A DNA stretch of 11,541 nucleotides, taken from Dongia_A sp964542425 (GTDB lineage: Bacteria; Pseudomonadota; Alphaproteobacteria; Dongiales; Dongiaceae). The translations under genes and the position numbers were made by a program. The DNA is taken from contig CAZIUB010000055.1 in assembly GCA_964542425.1 (NCBI GenBank), forward strand, positions 1 to 11,541. The letters are read 5' to 3'. The notes under the pieces were generated by a model that saw only the letters and a program-made list of their open reading frames with translations, was not told the DNA's origin and did no database searches. This document shows, one piece after another, positions 7,101 through 11,541 of this stretch. How positions within the stretch are numbered: the first letter of the stretch is position 1; every line of letters begins with the position of its first letter.

Positions 7101-8648
7101 TTCAACCAAGCAATATCGTTTCGGACTGGCAGCCGGAAATTGGCCGGACGCCGGCGCCAGAGCAGTCGCTCGACATTTTCCAGAAGGAGCTCCTTGAATC
7201 GGGCCCGGCCCTGTTCCTGACTGATCGCGAAGGCGCCATTCGCTGGTGCAACACCGGATTCCGACGCGTGGCCGAGTTGCAGACCCAGCGGGGTCGCGTC
7301 GGCGACCTGCTTGCGATCGCCCATGCCGCCGAGGAATGCGAGATTTCGCGCAACACAGTATATCGCGAGAATCGCTTCCAGATCGGCCAGACATCACGCA
7401 TTGTCAAGGTCCGCGTGTCGCCGATCTTCGGCGCCGAGAATGAGATGACCGGGTTCGGCGGCATCGTTCACGTGATCGCCGACCACGGCGCCAATCTCGG
7501 CGTCGAGGATTCGGCGACCATGCTCGACCGCTATATGGATTTCCTGCGCCTGACCGCCGATTGGGTCTGGGAATCCGATGAAAATCATTGCTTCGCCATG
7601 GTTTCCCAGCGCGTGGTGCAGACCATGTCCATGGCCCCGCGGCAATTCATCGGCCGCTCGATGTTCGACTTCATGGCGACGGAATCCCCGCGCTCGGCGA
7701 TCAGGCGCAAGTTCGAACGCATCAAGTCGTTCCGTGACCTTCCCTTCGACGCGATCGATGCGAACGGCAAGCGGCGCCTGTTCATGTTGAGCGCGGTGCC
7801 GGTCTTCGATACCGAAACCGCCGCGCATTGTGGCTTCCGCGGGGCTGCCACCGACATCACCGAACTCACTCGCCGGGAGGAAAGCTTGCGCGCGGCCAAG
7901 GAGCAAGCCGACGTGGCCAGCATGGCCAAGACCCAGTTCCTGGCCAACATGAGCCACGAATTGCGCACGCCCTTGAACTCCATCATCGGATTTGCCGATG
8001 TCATGCGCATGGAGATGGCGGGCCCGATCAACAATCCGCAATGCAAGTCATATCTGCGCGACATCCACGGCACCGCCATGCATCTGCTTGGCATCATCAA
8101 CGACATCCTGGAGGTATCGCGCATCGAGACCGGAAAAGTGACGCTGCATGAAAGCGTGTGCAAGATCGCCGAGGTGATCGATTCGGTCGTGCGCCTGGTT
8201 CGGGAGCGCGTGAACGAGGGCCTATTGCCGCTCTGCGTCGAGCTGCCGGATCGCTTGCCGCGGGTTCACGCCGACAAGCAGAAACTGAAACAGGTGGTGA
8301 TGAACCTGATCGGCAACGCCATCAAGTTCACGCCCAAGCATGGCAAGGTGACAATCGGCGCCGAAATGTCGGCGAGCGGCGAATTGCTGGTCACCGTGAC
8401 CGATTCCGGCATCGGGATCGCGCCCCGAGGACATCGAGCGCATTCTCGAGCCCTTCGTGCAGGTCGGTTCGGTCTTGCACCGCAAGTTCGACGGCGCCGG
8501 CCTTGGCCTGCCTTTGTCGCGTGGCCTGTTGCGCCTGCACGGCGGCGATCTTCGGTTGGAAAGCGAGCCGGGGGGATTCACCCGTGCCATCATGGCCTTG
8601 CCGCCCTCGCGCCTGATCGATGGTCGGCATTTGGCGAAGGTCAAGTAG
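7019..8648 (+). CDS. Soluble PAS-PAS sensor histidine kinase, frameshifted in the ATPase domain
   Basis: Numbered from a TTG at 7019, the protein is 542 residues after correction. The first PAS-like domain is at about 50-155 (ALFLTDREGAIRWCN), the second at about 168-285 (DWVWESDENHCF, ending GAATDITELTRREE). HisKA follows with phospho-acceptor His313 (ANMSHELRTPLNSIIGFADV). HATPase_c has an N-box (QVVMNLIGNAIKFTP) and G1 (TDSGIGIAP). After that codon an extra C in the run 8423-8426 shifts the frame. Restored, it reads EDIERILEPFVQVG (F-box), then GAGLGLPLSRGLLRLHGG (G2), and ends at TAG 8648. Unrestored, the shifted frame runs as Arg/Ala-rich nonsense to 8707. There are no membrane segments, so a cytoplasmic sensor is likely. 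The start is uncertain: no in-frame ATG precedes the first PAS domain. Only TTG 7019, CTG 7097 or ATT 7100 (overlapping the upstream TGA) are available. No response regulator gene is nearby. Confidence 0.88.
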
Positions 8649-8666
8649 CGCCGGAAAAGCAAGGCG

Positions 8667-8697
8667 TTTTCATTTTCAAGGCGCCGAATGCTAGAAT
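8667..8697 (+). promoter_or_regulatory. Candidate promoter giving a leaderless DUF2157 transcript
   Basis: TAGAAT (8692-8697, 5 of 6 to TATAAT) ends 6 nt before the ATG at 8704, so transcription would start at or next to the A of the ATG. A weak -35 (TTTTCA, 8667-8672) lies 19 nt upstream. There is no Shine-Dalgarno before this ATG, which fits a leaderless mRNA. Confidence 0.4.
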
Positions 8698-8703
8698 CCA
8701 GCG

Positions 8704-9720
8704 ATGACGTCTGACGTCGCCAATCGACCAATCGGCCTTGCCGAGATCGAGCGCTTGCGCGAGGCCGGGTTGTTGCCCGGCACGCGGTACCTGGCGGCGG
8801 CGCGGGCCGCGCGCGATCGCGCGTATTGGTCCGTCTGGGGCCGGCGCGCCCTTCTGGCACTCGGCCTCGGCCAGTTCTTGTCCGGCGTGGTCTTTTTCTT
8901 CGCCTATAACTGGGCCGATCTATCGGAGAACGCGAAATTCGGCATCGTCGAGGGCGCGATCGCGCTCACCATCATCGGCGCGCTGCTGGTGGGCCCGGAC
9001 CGGCTCGTGGCGCGAATGTTGCTAATCGCCGCCTCGGTTCTGGTCGGCGTCCTGCTGGCGGTCATCGGCCAGACCTTCCAGACCGGCGCCGATGCCTATG
9101 AATTGTTTTTGGCCTGGGCGGTGTTGATTCTGCCCTGGGTGATTGCTTCGCGCAGCGCCGCCCTTTGGCTGGTTTGGTTCGTGATCCTCCAATTGGCGGT
9201 GAGCCTGTTCGCCGACCAGGTGCTGATGACGACCGGTTTCATGAGTGTCGGGCAGATCTCCTCGCTCTCGGGCTTGGTCGCTGGCATGGCGCTGGCGGCC
9301 CGCGAGCTCGCGGTCCGCTCGGGATGCGATTGGCTGGCGGCGCGCTGGACCCGGCTGGTCCTCGTCGGTATCGCGCTGGTGACGCTGTTCTCGCCGGCGG
9401 CGGGATTCGCGGTCGATTACTATGAGTCCCAGGATGACGCGATCAGCGCCATCGTCTTTCTGGCCGCACTGGCGGCCTTGTTCGTGCTCTACCGGCGGGC
9501 CTTGCCCGATTACGCGGTGCTCGTCGCCGGAATCGGCTTCGCCGATCTCTTTTTCATCGCCCTTGGCCTGCGCATCATCAATGAAACGATCGGCATCGAC
9601 TTTTTCGATGCCGGCGATTTCACCATCGCGGCCGGATTCATGTTGTTGTGGGCCGGGGCCGGCACCGGGATGGCGGCACACCTGATGCGTCGCTTGCGCC
9701 CGGCGGAGCAAACGGCATGA
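8704..9720 (+). CDS. DUF2157 domain-containing integral membrane protein
   Basis: A 338-residue, strongly hydrophobic protein. A short cytoplasmic N-terminal helix (LAEIERLREAGLLP, about residues 11-25) is followed by about ten predicted membrane spans. The first is at about 49-68 (ALLALGLGQFLSGVVFFFAYNW). The motif AYNWADLSENAKFGIVEG and the later GQTFQTGADAYELFLAWA are typical of DUF2157. The molecular role of this family is not known. It is the first gene of a three-gene unit: the next gene's ATG overlaps this stop in ATGA (9717-9720). A DUF2157 - DUF4401 - GDYXXLXY arrangement recurs in diverse bacteria (family knowledge), implying one membrane complex. No Shine-Dalgarno is seen; see the leaderless-promoter candidate just upstream. 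Confidence 0.88.
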   Translation: MTSDVANRPIGLAEIERLREAGLLPGTRYLAAARAARDRAYWSVWGRRALLALGLGQFLSGVVFFFAYNWADLSENAKFGIVEGAIALTIIGALLVGPDRLVARMLLIAASVLVGVLLAVIGQTFQTGADAYELFLAWAVLILPWVIASRSAALWLVWFVILQLAVSLFADQVLMTTGFMSVGQISSLSGLVAGMALAARELAVRSGCDWLAARWTRLVLVGIALVTLFSPAAGFAVDYYESQDDAISAIVFLAALAALFVLYRRALPDYAVLVAGIGFADLFFIALGLRIINETIGIDFFDAGDFTIAAGFMLLWAGAGTGMAAHLMRRLRPAEQTA

Positions 9721-10775
9721 TTTCGCTCCCCCAATTCTGCGCCCAATTCGGCATCGCCGAGGAATCGGCGCGCCAGGCACTTGCCAAGCCGGGGAGCGAA
9801 GAAGAGCGGGTGTGGTACGTCCAGCTTGTTCTGGGCATCGGCGCCTGGATCACCGCCATCATCGGCCTTGCCTTCGTGGCCTTTTTCATGTTCGAGCTAC
9901 TCGAAATGGAGGAACCCGGTCTGGGCGTGTCGGCCATCGGAATCGCGCTGTTCGTCCTGGCCTATTGGCTGCTTTGGCGCCCGAAGCGGGGCGAATTCCT
10001 GACCCAGCTATCGATCGCCGGCGCGCTCTGCGGCGCTAGCCTGGCCGTGCTCGGCATCGGCTTCAAAACGGAGAGCTGGTGGGCGGCGATCGTCGCCAGC
10101 CTACCCTTCGCGCTGGCGGCGATTTGGATCGGGCGGTCCTGGCTGTTGCAATTCCTGCTTTCCGGCCTCGTCATCGGGCTGGCGGCGCTGCTGATGTTCG
10201 ATGAAACCGAATCGATGGTGGTCGATTTCGTATCGCTGACCCTGCCCGTGGGCATGGTTCTGGCGCTGCGACCGCCGCGCCTCGATCTGCGCCCGACGGC
10301 CATGGTCCTGATTCTAGCGCTTCCGGTCACGATCGGTATCGCCTCGACCCTCGATTTCGGGCTGCAAGGCTCGCGCCTCGACCCGGGGCTGCAAGCCTCG
10401 GCCGGCTGGGTGGCGCGTTTGGTGTGCTTGGGCGCGCTGGCAATCCTGGTCGCGATCAATGCCCGGGGCGAGGGTTTCTCCCCTTCCCGACGCCCGGCAC
10501 TGGTCGCGATAGCGATCGCGGCATTGCTGGCCACGATCATGCTGCCGTCCGGCATCGCCGCGACCTTGGCGACCATGCTCATTGGCTACACCTTGGGAAA
10601 CCGCGCGCTCGCCGTCTTGGGTGCGGCCGGGTTCGTCTATTTCCTGTGGATCTTCTACGTCGATCTCGACCAAACATTGCTGGTGAAGTCGATCATCCTG
10701 ATGGTTGCGGGCGCGACACTCTTGGCGGCGGGATACATGCTTTCCCGCCCATCCAGGCCCGAGGCCAAGTCATGA
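9717..10775 (+). CDS. DUF4401 domain-containing integral membrane protein
   Basis: A 352-residue membrane protein with around ten hydrophobic spans. The ATG at 9717 overlaps the DUF2157 stop (ATGA) and has a GGAG element about 9 nt upstream, so it is preferred over an in-frame start at 9648 that would lie 73 nt inside DUF2157. The N-terminus has a short soluble segment (residues 1-32). A span follows at about 35-60 (LVLGIGAWITAIIGLAFVAFF), then ELLEMEEPGLG and a C-terminal GYTLGNRALAVLGAAGFVYFL-like stretch characteristic of DUF4401. Aromatic and acidic residues near FYVDLDQTLLVKS close to the C-terminus are also usual in the family. Function is unknown. It is coupled to both neighbours by 4-bp overlaps, which argues for stoichiometric synthesis of a complex with DUF2157 and the GDYXXLXY protein. 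Confidence 0.85.
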   Translation: MISLPQFCAQFGIAEESARQALAKPGSEEERVWYVQLVLGIGAWITAIIGLAFVAFFMFELLEMEEPGLGVSAIGIALFVLAYWLLWRPKRGEFLTQLSIAGALCGASLAVLGIGFKTESWWAAIVASLPFALAAIWIGRSWLLQFLLSGLVIGLAALLMFDETESMVVDFVSLTLPVGMVLALRPPRLDLRPTAMVLILALPVTIGIASTLDFGLQGSRLDPGLQASAGWVARLVCLGALAILVAINARGEGFSPSRRPALVAIAIAALLATIMLPSGIAATLATMLIGYTLGNRALAVLGAAGFVYFLWIFYVDLDQTLLVKSIILMVAGATLLAAGYMLSRPSRPEAKS

Positions 10776-11299
10776 GGAATTGGCGCAATTGGGTGATTGT
10801 GATCGGGCTGGCGCTCATTCTTGTTCTTGCCAATCGCGAGATCCTGATGAAGCGCGCCGTGATCACGGAAGGTCGGCCGTTGTTTCTGGAGCTGCGACCG
10901 GTCGATCCGAGGTCGATCTTCCAGGGCGACTACATGTCTCTGGGTTTCGCCGATGACAGCATGCCGGTCTCGGAGGCGATCGGCGACATGCCCTATCGCG
11001 GTACCGTGATCCTGGCGCTGGATTCCAATGGGATCGGTCGCTTCGCCCGCCTCGACGACGGCGGCGCGTTGCAGCCGGGGGAAATGCGGATTGGCTACCG
11101 GCGCTACAAGGAATGGAGCGTCGATCGGGTGGCCTATACGTCGCGTTCGTTTTTCTTCCAGGAGGGAAGGGCCGAGCGCTACGCCGAGGCCAAATACGCT
11201 CTCTTGCGGGTGGCGCAGGACGGCGCCAGCGTGCTGATCGACCTCACCGACAAGGACCGCAAGCCGATCGGCCTCGGCGACCCCGCGCCAAGTCCTTGA
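10772..11299 (+). CDS. GDYXXLXY domain-containing membrane-anchored protein
   Basis: A 175-residue protein. It begins with MRNWRNW and one membrane span (about residues 7-23, WVIVIGLALILVLANRE), so the rest probably faces the periplasm. The family signature follows LRPVDPRSIFQ as GDYMSLGF at residues 52-59, with Phe in place of the final Tyr. The paired segment GEMRIGYRRYKEW and a following AEAKYALLRV stretch are also typical of the family. ATG 10772 overlaps the DUF4401 stop (ATGA) and has GAGG about 7 nt upstream; the same frame open further upstream is only a shadow of DUF4401. It is the last gene of the three-gene unit. No clear terminator follows, and the convergent IS fragment ends 31 bp away. 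The function is unknown; an extracytoplasmic partner of the two polytopic proteins is inferred. Confidence 0.88.
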   Translation: MRNWRNWVIVIGLALILVLANREILMKRAVITEGRPLFLELRPVDPRSIFQGDYMSLGFADDSMPVSEAIGDMPYRGTVILALDSNGIGRFARLDDGGALQPGEMRIGYRRYKEWSVDRVAYTSRSFFFQEGRAERYAEAKYALLRVAQDGASVLIDLTDKDRKPIGLGDPAPSP

Positions 11300-11330
11300 G
11301 CGCGCGATCGAGCCCGTCCAGGGTCAAGGG

Positions 11331-11541
11331 TTACATGCGATCGTCCATGATCTCGCGCATAAGGTTGATCGAGCAAGTGTAGTCCCAATGCGTGCGCTCG
11401 CGCGGGTTGATCTTGGCCAAGGGAAAGCCGGCCTCGCCCAGCCGTCGCTCGACGGCGTGGTGATAGGCGCCCGTTGGCTCGAACACGATGCGTACGACCG
11501 CAAAGCCCCCAAGCCACGCGATCAGGGATTTGTGGCCTTTG
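11331..11541 (-). pseudogene. Truncated IS110-family transposase fragment (5' end outside window)
   Basis: Reading leftward from the window edge, 69 codons end at TAA 11333-11331. The first part (LIAWLGGFAVVRIVFEPTG, AYHHAVERRLGEAGFPLAKINPR) matches the N-terminal RNase H-like DEDD domain of IS110/IS1111 transposases, including the E-P-T-G segment that carries the second catalytic acid. Family members then continue with a QARRFAxATG..KTDxxDA region. Here that is absent in all three frames, and the frame instead ends after about 20 unrelated residues (ERTHWDYTCSINLMREIMDD...). The IS110 match therefore stops near base 11398, so the protein is a broken remnant or was fused to other DNA. Full-length members are about 300-400 residues. 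No inverted terminal repeat is visible, as is usual for IS110. Confidence 0.75.

Noticed and set aside
8649..8707. Extension of the kinase frame to 8707
   Set aside because: That reading frame exists only because of the extra C at 8423-8426; its last 90 or so residues are Arg/Ala-rich nonsense. The restored frame ends at 8648.

Overview
The window looks like high-GC alphaproteobacterial DNA, most likely of the Rhodospirillales type. This rests on family content (a DUF2336 protein, a soluble PAS histidine kinase with an alphaproteobacterial-style H-box, and an RTX protein with FG-GAP repeats) and on GC-rich codon use. It is an inference by eye, not a database result.

Left half, minus strand (5416 down to 1): three genes read in the same direction. 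First is a FecR-domain protein with a signal peptide (4484-5416). Next is a 1241-residue, probably type I-secreted, calcium-binding protein (671-4396). Its central part is seven FG-GAP/integrin-alpha-like blades with RTX nonapeptide blocks before and after. Last is a second FecR-domain paralogue, cut by the window edge (1-502). The two FecR proteins are about two thirds identical over the shared stretch. The layout FecR - secreted propeller - FecR suggests a cell-surface or export locus. No type I transporter genes are in the window.

Middle (5417-5942): an intergenic region of about 525 bp, strikingly AT-rich in its right part, between divergent transcription units. It holds several short inverted repeats and a good -35 box reading rightward.

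Right half, plus strand: a DUF2336 gene (5943-7100) is followed without a gap by a two-PAS soluble sensor histidine kinase. The kinase reading frame is broken by one extra C in a CCCC run (8423-8426), between the G1 and F/G2 parts of the ATPase domain. The kinase also has no conventional start codon. Next comes a tight membrane-protein operon joined by ATGA overlaps: DUF2157 (8704-9720), DUF4401 (9717-10775) and GDYXXLXY (10772-11299). The first gene may be read from a leaderless transcript. At the right edge, in convergent orientation, lies a truncated IS110-family transposase fragment (11331-11541).

No rRNA, tRNA, CRISPR array or convincing intrinsic terminator was found.
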